Below are positions 1 to 7,616 of a stretch of 64,000 nt of DNA, piece by piece (positions within the stretch are counted from its first letter, which is position 1; each line of letters starts with the position of its first letter). Source of the stretch: Nocardia amamiensis (GTDB lineage Bacteria; Actinomycetota; Actinomycetes; Mycobacteriales; Mycobacteriaceae); assembly GCF_015477605.1 (NCBI RefSeq), contig NZ_JADLQX010000005.1, forward strand, positions 248,001 through 312,000, written 5' to 3'. The notes below the pieces were generated by a model. That model saw only the letters and a list, made by a program, of their open reading frames with translations. It was not told where the DNA came from and did no database searches. Made by a program: the position numbers and the translations under genes.

Positions 1-1299
1 GTCGGTCGCGCCTGGCTTGCCGATCCGGATGTTCTCCGCCACCGACCGATCGAACAGATAGACGTTCTGGAAGACCAGCGACAGCTGATCCAGCAGCACC
101 GCCGAAGGCTGGTCGCGCACATCGTGTTCGCCGACCACGACACTGCCCGACTCGACGTCGTAGAACCGGGCCGCGAGCCGCAGGAGAGTGGTCTTGCCCG
201 CGCCACTCGGCCCGACGATCGCGGTGGTGGTGCCCGCGGGCACACTGAACGTCACCCCGGACAGCACCGGTTCGCCGGTGCGATAACCGAAGGTGACGTC
301 GTCGAAGACCACCGAAGGCGCGCCCGGCGTGACCGGCGTCTGCGCCTCGGGCAGCACCGGCTCCGCGAGCAACTCGGTGATCCGGTCGGCGGCGGCCGCC
401 GCCGAGCGCAGCGCGTTGCCCAGCTGCGCGGCCTGATTCAACGGCTCGATGAAACGCGAACTCACCGCGATCAGCGCGATGGCCGCGGCCGCCGAGACGG
501 CGCCGTCGGTTACCCGTCCGACGGCCACGTAGACCAGCACCAGGAAGACGGCCTGTACGCACAGGGCGAAGAGGATGAGCCCCGGCACACTGGCGAACAC
601 CAGCTTCGAGGCAGCCGACCGTTGCCCGGCCAGGGCGGCGTCCAGTGCCCGATTACCCGGCCCGACCGCGCCGAAGGCGCGTAACACCGGCTGCGCCTGC
701 GCGAATTCGATCACCCGCGAATCGGCTTCGACCGCGGCGGCATGCATCCCGCGGTCGGCGCGCGCATACGAGCGTGCGGCCAGACCGTTCACCGCGTAGA
801 GCACCGGTGCCGCGAGCAGCATGGCCAACGCGATCCGCCAGTCGATGAACAGCATCCCGATCGCGACGCCGAGCGGGACGATGACGCCGGTGAGGACCTT
901 GGCCAGCAGATAGGCCACCAGACCCTGGATTTCGCGTACATTCTCGACCGTGAGCCGGGCCAGTGCGCCGGCGTCACGCGTCTCGAACCAGCCGAGCGGC
1001 AGCGCGTTCAGGTGATCACCGAGCCGGGTCTGCAGCCCACGCTGCATCCCGATCCCGATGCGGAGGCCAATGGCGGCCTGCAGGTAGCCGGAGATCACAA
1101 CGCCCGCGACCGCGACCGTCATCCACAGTGCCCAGAACCAGGCGCGACCGAGTTCATCGTCGAACATCGCCTCGAGCGCAGGCACCAGCAGGAGATACGC
1201 CAGTGCCTGGCAGAGCGCCTGCGCGATGATCGCGGCGAACAGTTTCGGTACCAGGTGCCGGAATTCGGCCGGGATCAGTTCGAGTACTTTGCGAATCAT
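1..1299 (-). CDS. ABC transporter, permease-ATPase fusion (siderophore type), C-terminus cut by window edge
   Basis: This is the second half-transporter of a pair, probably importing ferric siderophore across the inner membrane together with the gene just upstream. It starts MIRKVLELIPAEF at 1299, and its ATG overlaps the TGA of the preceding gene (ATGA), so the two are translationally coupled. The membrane domain comes first. The Walker A motif GPSGAGKTTLL is encoded at 181-213, and the Q-loop LVFQNVYLFDRSVAEN lies near 20-80. The signature, Walker B and H-loop must lie beyond position 1. Pairs of fused half-transporters behind an iron box are typical of IrtAB in mycobacteria and YbtPQ in yersiniabactin systems. 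The direction of transport (import or export) cannot be read from the sequence. Confidence 0.88.
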   Translation of the reverse strand, partial: MIRKVLELIPAEFRHLVPKLFAAIIAQALCQALAYLLLVPALEAMFDDELGRAWFWALWMTVAVAGVVISGYLQAAIGLRIGIGMQRGLQTRLGDHLNALPLGWFETRDAGALARLTVENVREIQGLVAYLLAKVLTGVIVPLGVAIGMLFIDWRIALAMLLAAPVLYAVNGLAARSYARADRGMHAAAVEADSRVIEFAQAQPVLRAFGAVGPGNRALDAALAGQRSAASKLVFASVPGLILFALCVQAVFLVLVYVAVGRVTDGAVSAAAAIALIAVSSRFIEPLNQAAQLGNALRSAAAAADRITELLAEPVLPEAQTPVTPGAPSVVFDDVTFGYRTGEPVLSGVTFSVPAGTTTAIVGPSGAGKTTLLRLAARFYDVESGSVVVGEHDVRDQPSAVLLDQLSLVFQNVYLFDRSVAENIRIGKPGATD

Positions 1300-3149
1300 C
1301 GGACGCCCTCCACAGTGTCGACCAGGGCGATCTCGCCCAGCGCCGCCTCGTTGATCTCCCAGAGCCGCTGATAGGTGCCGCCCGCGGCAGACAGGCTCGC
1401 ATGATCCCCCTGCTCGACCAAGACACCATTGTCCAGCACCAGGATTCGGTCGACGCCGGTGATGGTGTGCAACCGGTGCGCGATGACCAGCACGGTACGA
1501 CCTGCGACCAGTTCGGCCAGCGCATCCTGCACCGCCGCTTCCGATTCCGGATCGGCGAAGGCGGTCGCCTCGTCCAGCACCAGCACCGGGGTGTCGGCGA
1601 TCAACGCGCGGGCGATCGACAAGCGCTGCGCCTCGCCGCCGGACAGGGTGGCGTCGACGCCGATCTCGGAATCGTAGCCGCGGGGCAGCGCCACGATGCG
1701 GTCGTGGATCCGCGCGGCGCGGGTGGCCCGCTGCACGGTGGCGTCGTCGGCGTCCGGCCTCGCCAGGATCAGATTCTGCCGGATACTGCCACGGATCAGC
1801 CGCACGTCCTGGAAGACGAACCCGACGGTGCGATACAGCTCTTCGCTCGGATAGTCGCGGATATCGCGTCCCCCGATGGTGATCCGCCCTGATCCGACGT
1901 CGTAGAAGCGCGGCAGCAATTTGGCCAGGGTGGACTTGCCCGACCCGCTCGGGCCCACCAGCGCCGTGATGGTGCCCGGCGTCAGCTCCAGGTCGACGTC
2001 CCGCAGCACATCATGGCCTGCGCGGTAACCGAAACCGACGCCCTCGAACCGGACCAGGCCCGCCGGCGCGAGCGCCGGGCCGGTGGGTGCCGATGCCTCC
2101 GCGCTCAGTTCGGGTGTCTGCTGCATGTCGTGCAGCCGCAACGCGGCGACGGCGGCGGCGCGCAACGCCTGCGCACCGTAGCCGAGGCCGAGCAGCGAGC
2201 TGCCCAACCCGAGGCCGACCAGCAGGAAGGGCAGCACGTCCAGCGGCGCTACCCAGTCCATGCCGACGGCGGCCAATCCGGCGAAGACTACGACCAGCAT
2301 CACGAACACCGGGGTGACCACGATGTCGGAGGCCGATTGCACTGTGATGATCGGCGTCTTCATGCGATCCACGCTGCGCGCCTGGTACTCGACCGCGTCC
2401 TGGAACGCACTGTGCGCCTTGCCCGCCTGACCGAACGCGCGCACCACCTGGATGCCGTCCACGAATTCGATGAGCGCGTCCTTGGTGCGTTGCTCGGAGC
2501 GGTTGTAGACGAGGAATCGGTCGCGCCCGTCGCGATCCATCATCCGGCCGTAGAGCACGGCATAGGCGATCAGCGGGAGCAGCAGCACCAGCGTGAGCCG
2601 CCAATCGACGGTGACCAGGTAGCCGAGGGTGACCAGCGGAACGGTGAGCGCGCCGACGAATTCCAGGCGTGCGTGCGCGACCAGATAGTGCAGCGCCTCT
2701 ACATCGTCCTGGAGATATTGCTTCACCTCGCCGGACGTGCGCTCACCGAACCAGCCCAGCGGCACTCGGGTCAGCTTGGCCGCCAGCGCTCGGCGCACCG
2801 CCAGCTGATAGCCGCTGTCGACCAGGTGCGTCCAGCTCAGCGCCACCGCTTGCAGCAGTGCCCGCACGAGCAGCACCAGCACCGCGATGGCCAGCAGTCG
2901 CCACACCCGCTCGGTGTCCACCCGGTCCGCCAGCAATTCCCGGCAGGCCGCGACGATCAGCACGAACGGCGCGACCGTGCACACCGACGCGACCACCATG
3001 ACGATGCTCGCCGCGTTCAGCGGCCCGCGCACCGGGGCGAGGATCTGCCTGCGCGCCGCGGCTTCCTGTTGTTTCCGCGTCTTCGCCACTGCCTTCGGCG
3101 GCCGGTTCCCCGTCTCCGCCGCAGCCTGCGGCGCGACCTCCACCGTCAT
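1296..3149 (-). CDS. ABC transporter, permease-ATPase fusion (IrtA/IrtB-like), iron-regulated
   Basis: This is a half-size ABC exporter-fold protein of about 617 aa: six membrane helices in roughly the first 300 residues, then an ATPase. Walker A GPSGSGKST, Q-loop FVFQDVR, signature LSGGEAQR, Walker B VLVLDEATAFAD and H-loop IAHRL are all intact. Unlike mycobacterial IrtA it carries no N-terminal FAD/siderophore-interaction domain. With the overlapping downstream gene it should form a heterodimer, most likely for Fe-siderophore uptake. I chose the ATG at 3149, which has a GAGG about 4 nt upstream. An ATG at 3200 and a TTG at 3212 are also in frame, but they sit next to the iron box and would leave little or no leader. 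The IdeR-like box upstream is the strongest pointer to iron. Confidence 0.88.
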   Translation of the reverse strand: MTVEVAPQAAAETGNRPPKAVAKTRKQQEAAARRQILAPVRGPLNAASIVMVVASVCTVAPFVLIVAACRELLADRVDTERVWRLLAIAVLVLLVRALLQAVALSWTHLVDSGYQLAVRRALAAKLTRVPLGWFGERTSGEVKQYLQDDVEALHYLVAHARLEFVGALTVPLVTLGYLVTVDWRLTLVLLLPLIAYAVLYGRMMDRDGRDRFLVYNRSEQRTKDALIEFVDGIQVVRAFGQAGKAHSAFQDAVEYQARSVDRMKTPIITVQSASDIVVTPVFVMLVVVFAGLAAVGMDWVAPLDVLPFLLVGLGLGSSLLGLGYGAQALRAAAVAALRLHDMQQTPELSAEASAPTGPALAPAGLVRFEGVGFGYRAGHDVLRDVDLELTPGTITALVGPSGSGKSTLAKLLPRFYDVGSGRITIGGRDIRDYPSEELYRTVGFVFQDVRLIRGSIRQNLILARPDADDATVQRATRAARIHDRIVALPRGYDSEIGVDATLSGGEAQRLSIARALIADTPVLVLDEATAFADPESEAAVQDALAELVAGRTVLVIAHRLHTITGVDRILVLDNGVLVEQGDHASLSAAGGTYQRLWEINEAALGEIALVDTVEGVR

Positions 3150-3213
3150 CTGACCTCGCCTCTCGACGTTCCTGGCGCAGCTCGCCGGGAATCCACTCAT
3201 CGCCTCCACCAAG

Positions 3214-3232
3214 AAAGGTTAGGCTAACTTAT
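3214..3232. promoter_or_regulatory. IdeR/DtxR-type iron box
   Basis: The 19-bp sequence aaaggttaggctaacttat matches the mycobacterial/corynebacterial consensus TTAGGTTAGGCTAACCTAA at 15 of 19 positions. The 12-nt core GGTTAGGCTAAC is perfect. It lies 65 bp upstream of the chosen start of the first ABC gene, where a repressor would block the promoter when iron is plentiful. Recognition is by eye against the known consensus. Confidence 0.85.
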
Positions 3233-3485
3233 CAGGATGGCGTGATCTGGACGCAGTCGATCGACGCCGATCCGCGCCGCCGCACGGGAGACAACCCGCC
3301 AACCCGGAGTTGTCCTGTCTGTCTTATTCCGTCAATGTGCGAAAACTGCTCCAGACCCAGGGTTTTCGAGCTACCGACGGGTCGGGGAAACCTCCATGAA
3401 CGGCGAAGCATCGTGGTCCGATAGCTCGTGTACATCGCTAACTTCGACGGAAAGCGAACCAATTGACCACATTGGAGTACCGAAT

Positions 3486-3680
3486 ATGTATGGCACAGAG
3501 GTTTTTTCCGCTCTGGCGAATTGCGCGCGCGACCCCGGCGAACTCACCGCGGGCCAAGCGCACCGGGCCATGCAGGTGCACCTGGATTGCAGCGTCGAAT
3601 TGTGCCGGGTCCGGCGGCGCGCGCGCAGGACGCTGGTCGAGGCCCGCTTGATGGTGCTGGACGAGCGGGCAACGCCGTAA
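3486..3680 (+). CDS. Small conserved protein with AH-x-AMQ-x-H / Cys motif
   Basis: A 64-aa soluble protein of unknown function. It starts with ATG (MYGTEVFSALANC) preceded by GGAG 8-9 nt upstream (ttggagtaccgaat). The middle reads GELTAGQAHRAMQVH, followed by a Cys and TLVEARL. The same layout recurs in the gene at 15193 of this window (LT-x3-AH-x-AMQ-x-H, then Cys, 8 residues, TLV), so this is a small family with copies scattered in the genome. No domain with known activity is recognised. A longer in-frame start at 3396 exists, but the 3486 start has the better ribosome-binding site. Confidence 0.6.
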   Translation: MYGTEVFSALANCARDPGELTAGQAHRAMQVHLDCSVELCRVRRRARRTLVEARLMVLDERATP

Positions 3681-3811
3681 TGGCTTCCGCGATGCGGGTC
3701 CCGCGGTCGTGCGCTCGGGTACCTCTGCGGGCCACGGCGCGTTCACGGACACCGAATTGGCTTTTTCGTGTCGCGCGGAATCGTCCCAGGTGCCGTGGTG
3801 TTGTCTCTGCC

Positions 3812-4261
3812 ATGACCACAACGGCATCCGACCGATCCGCCCCAGTCGTCGACACCGAGACCGAGTTCGGCGCGAAGGTAGCCGAACGCCTGAACCGCGA
3901 ATCCGTCCTCTGGCTGACCACCGTCGGCCCCACCGGAACACCACAGCCGAACCCGGTCTGGTTCCGGTGGCACGACGGTGAATTCCTGATCTTCAGCAAG
4001 CCCGGCCAGCCGAAGATCCGCAACATCCTGCGCAATCCCCGGGTCGCGCTGAACCTCAACAGCACCGTCACCGGCGGCGACGTCGTCGTGCTCACCGGCG
4101 CGGCGCGCGTCGACGAACAGCGGCCCGGCGCGGACGAAATCGCGGCGTTCACCGCGAAATACACCGACGGCCTGCGCTCGATCAACCTGACCGACGAGCA
4201 GTTCTACGCCGAGTACTCGGTTGTCCTGCGCGTCACCCCGGATCGGCTGCGCGGGTTCTGA
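3812..4261 (+). CDS. PPOX-class (split beta-barrel) F420/FMN-dependent oxidoreductase
   Basis: A 149-aa protein of the pyridoxamine-5'-phosphate-oxidase-like fold (Rv1155/TIGR03667-type). Recognisable features are VLWLTTVGPTGTPQPNPVWFRW near residues 30-52, the FSKPGQPKIRNILRNPRVALNLN stretch where the cofactor phosphate is held, and GDVVVLTGAARV. Such proteins in actinobacteria usually bind F420 or FMN and reduce small unsaturated or nitro compounds; the substrate here is unknown. The next gene starts 5 nt after the stop, so the two are likely co-transcribed. Confidence 0.85.
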   Translation: MTTTASDRSAPVVDTETEFGAKVAERLNRESVLWLTTVGPTGTPQPNPVWFRWHDGEFLIFSKPGQPKIRNILRNPRVALNLNSTVTGGDVVVLTGAARVDEQRPGADEIAAFTAKYTDGLRSINLTDEQFYAEYSVVLRVTPDRLRGF

Positions 4262-4266
4262 TCCCG

Positions 4267-4848
4267 ATGACGTTCGCGCCGCCGCCGTCCACCGCCGCCT
4301 GGCGGCATCGGACCGCACGCGAAGGGTTCGAGGTGGCCTATTTCCGGGTCACCGAACTCGGCGTGCTCATCGACGGCTGCACGACGGCCGTCGAGGACGG
4401 CGCGGCGTGGGTGGTGGACTACCGGATCGCCCTGGACACCGAATGGCGGACGCGCCGGGCCCAGGTGGCCATCCGTAAACCAGGGGGCTGGAACACGCTG
4501 GTGCTGGAGTCGGACGGCGCGGGCTCGTGGTTGCTGGACGGCATGCCCGCGTCACTGCTCGACGGTTGCCTGGACGTGGATCTGGAGTCCTCCGCGCTGA
4601 CCAACGCACTGCCGGTGCATCGGTTGGCGCAGGAGATCGGCGACGGCGCGGACGCACCCGCGGCCTATGTGCTCGCGTCCGGGGCCGCGGTGGCCCGGCT
4701 GGAACAGCGCTATGTCCGCATCGCCGACGGCGAGCACGGACCGCGGTTCGACTACTCGGCGCCCGAGTTCGATTTCCGCTGCATCCTCGAATACGACAAG
4801 TCCGGACTGGTACTCGACTACCCCGGGATCGCGGTCCGCGCACGTTGA
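4267..4848 (+). CDS. Putative glycolipid-binding-fold protein (PF06475 type)
   Basis: A 193-aa cytosolic protein. The pattern WRTRRAQVAIRK, then a WLLDG...LDGCLDVDLE segment, TNALPVHRL, and the closing YDKSGLVLDYPG is typical of the putative glycolipid-binding family whose founding structure comes from Pseudomonas (DUF1089). No enzymatic activity is established for the family. It starts 5 nt after the PPOX gene and probably shares its transcript. Function here is unknown; association with lipids is only a family-level suggestion. Confidence 0.72.
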   Translation: MTFAPPPSTAAWRHRTAREGFEVAYFRVTELGVLIDGCTTAVEDGAAWVVDYRIALDTEWRTRRAQVAIRKPGGWNTLVLESDGAGSWLLDGMPASLLDGCLDVDLESSALTNALPVHRLAQEIGDGADAPAAYVLASGAAVARLEQRYVRIADGEHGPRFDYSAPEFDFRCILEYDKSGLVLDYPGIAVRAR

Positions 4849-4918
4849 GCCGGTGGCCGATCGGACTACCGGCGGCCTCGGATATTCCCTGTTCACCCGC
4901 CGACTAGGGTCGTTACCG

Positions 4919-5848
4919 ATGAGAAGGCGGCAACAACCGCCGTTGCCGAAGCGGCACGGCTTGGACCCGGCCCGGCTGCGACTACCGGAGCAGGGCCACT
5001 GGGCGACCATTCGGGACCATTTGGTGGAGCGCCTGCCCCGGGTGCCCGCCGCGCGGATCGACGAACTGCTGCACACCGGCGGCATCGTCGACCTGGATGG
5101 GCCGATCACCCACGACGCACCATACGTGCCGGGCGGCGCGGTCTGGTTCCACCGGGATCTGCCCGAGGAGACCGAGGTGCCGTTCGACATTCCGATCGTG
5201 CACCGCGACGACGACCTGCTCGTCGTGGACAAACCGCACTTCCTGGCCACCATCCCGCGCGGCAAGCACATCCTGCAGACCGCTCTGGTGCGGCTGCGCC
5301 GGGAACTCGACCTCCCCGACCTGGTCCCGGCTCATCGGCTGGATCGCGTCACGGCGGGGCTGGTCCTGTTCGTGATCAATCCCGCCCGGCGCGGCGCGTA
5401 TCAGACCATGTTCCATAGGCGCACCGTCCGCAAGGAGTACGAGGCGATCGCGCCGTTCGATCCCGGCCTGGCGCTGCCGCGCGTGGTGCGCAGCCGGATT
5501 ATCAAAGAGAAGCACGTGCTCGCGGCTCAGGAGGTGCCGGGCGAACCCAACGCGGAAACCGAGATCGAACTGCTCGAGCACCGCGACGGGCTCGGCCGCT
5601 ATCGGCTGCGCCCGCATACCGGCCGCACCCACCAGTTGCGGCTGCACATGAACAGCCTCGGCATCCCAATCCTCGGCGACGACTTCTATCCCGTACTCAC
5701 CGACAAGCCGGTCGACGACTTCCGCAGGCCGCTGCAACTGCTGGCCGCCTCGCTCGAGTTCACCGATCCGGTCACCCGGGAACCACGTCGCTTCGAGACC
5801 ACCCGCACGTTGCAGGCCTGGACCGATCCGCATGGGTGGGCCGGGTGA
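4919..5848 (+). CDS. RluA-family RNA pseudouridine synthase
   Basis: This 309-aa enzyme isomerises uridine to pseudouridine in rRNA or tRNA. The catalytic motif HRLDRVTAGL contains the invariant Asp (D142), and the downstream RLRPHTGRTHQLRLHMNSLG block is the family's conserved core. The start MRRRQQPPLPKRHG at 4919 fits the actinobacterial versions, which have a short basic N-terminus and an S4-like segment (RIDELLHTGGIVDLDG, about residues 46-61) before the catalytic domain. It stands alone. The target nucleotide cannot be told from sequence. Confidence 0.9.
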   Translation: MRRRQQPPLPKRHGLDPARLRLPEQGHWATIRDHLVERLPRVPAARIDELLHTGGIVDLDGPITHDAPYVPGGAVWFHRDLPEETEVPFDIPIVHRDDDLLVVDKPHFLATIPRGKHILQTALVRLRRELDLPDLVPAHRLDRVTAGLVLFVINPARRGAYQTMFHRRTVRKEYEAIAPFDPGLALPRVVRSRIIKEKHVLAAQEVPGEPNAETEIELLEHRDGLGRYRLRPHTGRTHQLRLHMNSLGIPILGDDFYPVLTDKPVDDFRRPLQLLAASLEFTDPVTREPRRFETTRTLQAWTDPHGWAG

Positions 5849-6073
5849 CCGATCCGGCGCCGCGCCGCGCAATGTGCCGAGTCAAGTAACAGCGCGGACC
5901 CCGGCAGTCCCGGAAACGAGATCTGCGTGGCCCTGAGGTCGCACCACGCGGTCTGTATCCGGCATGAGTTACGCGGAAGTCCGCGATCTCCGGGACGGCG
6001 GAAAATGTGACCTGTCTGGCAGTGGGAACCATGACCCGTAGCGACCCGATTACCGATTCGTACACTGGTCCGG

Positions 6074-6817
6074 ATGTCTGATCAGGACCGAGCAGCAGAA
6101 CCCCACTCACGCCATAAGATGCACGCCTACATCGACCTCGCCGTCGTGGTGGTCGTCCTGGCAGGCACCAATCTGATCGCGCACTTCACCACCGCGTGGG
6201 CGAATATCGTGACGGTGCCGGTCGCCGCCGTGGTGCTGCTCGCGCTGGTGCGCAGACGCGGCCTCGGCTGGTCCGAACTGGGCCTTTCCCCGCGGCACTG
6301 GCGGCGCGGTTCGCTCTATGGTCTCGCCGCGGTGGGGCTGGTCCTCGCGGTCGTCGCGATCGGCGCGGCGCTGCCGATCACTCGTCCGTTCTTCCTGGCC
6401 GATCGGTATGCGACCATCTCCGGCGCGTTGATCGCGTCGATGATCGTCATCCCGTTGCAGACGGTGATCCCGGAGGAACTCGCCTTCCGCGGTGTGCTGC
6501 ACGGCACACTCCATCGCGCATACGGTGCGCGCGGCGTCTTCGCCGCGGGCTCGCTGCTGTTCGGACTCTGGCACATCGCGTCTTCGCTCGGGCTCACCTC
6601 CAGCAACCGCGGCCTGACCGGATTCATCGGCGGCGGCCTCGCAGGACAGGTCATCGGGATCCTGCTAGCCGTCGCCGCGACGGCCGCGGCAGGCGTGGTG
6701 TTCACCTGGCTGCGCCACCGCAGCGGCAGCCTCCTCGCCCCGATCGCCTTGCACTGGTCGGTGAACGGTGCGGGGGCATTGGCCGCCGCGCTCGTGTGGC
6801 ACACCACGTTGACCTGA
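6074..6817 (+). CDS. CPBP-family intramembrane metalloprotease
   Basis: A 247-aa polytopic membrane protein of the CAAX-protease/bacteriocin-processing (Abi) family. The diagnostic motifs are EELAFRG (E134, E135, R139), GLWHIA (H167) and LAPIALHWSVN (H227, N231), arranged in consecutive membrane helices as in the glutamic-type intramembrane proteases. About six to eight hydrophobic segments are visible. Substrates of the actinobacterial members are mostly unknown. It is preceded by 225 bp without a gene and followed by a convergent small gene, so it is probably monocistronic. Confidence 0.9.
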   Translation: MSDQDRAAEPHSRHKMHAYIDLAVVVVVLAGTNLIAHFTTAWANIVTVPVAAVVLLALVRRRGLGWSELGLSPRHWRRGSLYGLAAVGLVLAVVAIGAALPITRPFFLADRYATISGALIASMIVIPLQTVIPEELAFRGVLHGTLHRAYGARGVFAAGSLLFGLWHIASSLGLTSSNRGLTGFIGGGLAGQVIGILLAVAATAAAGVVFTWLRHRSGSLLAPIALHWSVNGAGALAAALVWHTTLT

Positions 6818-6898
6818 TCGATGCACCCTGACCGAAACGCGGCGGACGCCACGGACGCTATGGGGTCGCCCGTGACCGCTCGGTAATGTCGTTCCGGG

Positions 6899-7201
6899 CT
6901 AACGGCCAGGGTAGAGGTCGCAGAAGTCTTCGGGTTGGAGGAAGCTGCCGCCCTGGCGGGCGATGCGAGCCCGCTCCTGGGTGACGCACTCCTGATACCG
7001 CAGCCGCCGATCCAGGTCGTTCTCGTGGCCCGCATCGAAGATCAGGGCGATGAGCGACAGCACCGCAACCACTATGCAGACGATGGCGCCTACCTGCCGC
7101 ATTGGCACGGCGGCCAGGGCTGCGTCTGTTGGGTCGGCGTCCATGTCTGCGCCGATGTCTCGATTCACTGTATCGAGGTGTTCGAAGTCATCTGTCACCA
7201 T
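6899..7201 (-). CDS. Small single-pass membrane protein, unknown function
   Basis: A 100-aa protein with an acidic N-terminus (about 35 residues), one membrane helix (VGAIVCIVVAVLSLIALIFDA) and a polar C-terminal tail containing two Cys (YQECVTQ and EDFCDLYPGR). The pattern suggests a type II or tail-anchored membrane protein with an external tail that could form a disulfide. The ATG at 7201 has no convincing Shine-Dalgarno; the internal MDADPTD start is possible. No family is recognised. Confidence 0.55.
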   Translation of the reverse strand: MVTDDFEHLDTVNRDIGADMDADPTDAALAAVPMRQVGAIVCIVVAVLSLIALIFDAGHENDLDRRLRYQECVTQERARIARQGGSFLQPEDFCDLYPGR

Positions 7202-7616
7202 GGAGTCCCGTCTCGCTGATTCCGCTGTGCCGGAAGTAATATCGCGGGCTCGACTTGGAAAATCGTTAACACACCCTTGTGAAGGTCGAAGCAGGTGGCT
7301 TTGTCCTCATCCAGCGTCTTCGTCGTGACGCGTGGACCCGGAGCCTGAACCGAGCCTCCATGCCACGAATCTCGACGCACTAGGGATGTGCGTATTCGAA
7401 CTCGTTTTCGACACGCGGTTGCTTCGACAAAAGGGCTGCTCACCCGGATATTCGGGAGTTACCGGAATTTCGACGTCCCGGCGTGTCGCCGCTGGGCGCC
7501 TTCCGACGGCGTTGACCACGCGCAGCGGTCGGTTTAATCTCACTCCGATCACACATATGTTCGAGCACTCATGTCTCCACCACTCGACATGACACCTGCT
7601 CTCGGGAAGGCTCGCG
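7202..7616. other. 415-bp intergenic region between divergent genes
   Basis: This stretch separates the minus-strand membrane gene from the large plus-strand gene at 7617. It is less GC-rich than its surroundings, as promoters usually are. I see no convincing coding sequence, RNA gene or repeat. A good ribosome-binding site (ggaagg, 6 nt from the ATG) sits at its right end. Confidence 0.5.

Noticed and set aside
2013..3227. 404-codon plus-strand open frame over the ABC transporter
   Set aside because: Antisense shadow of a clear ABC gene; low-complexity R/Q/H composition and no domain.
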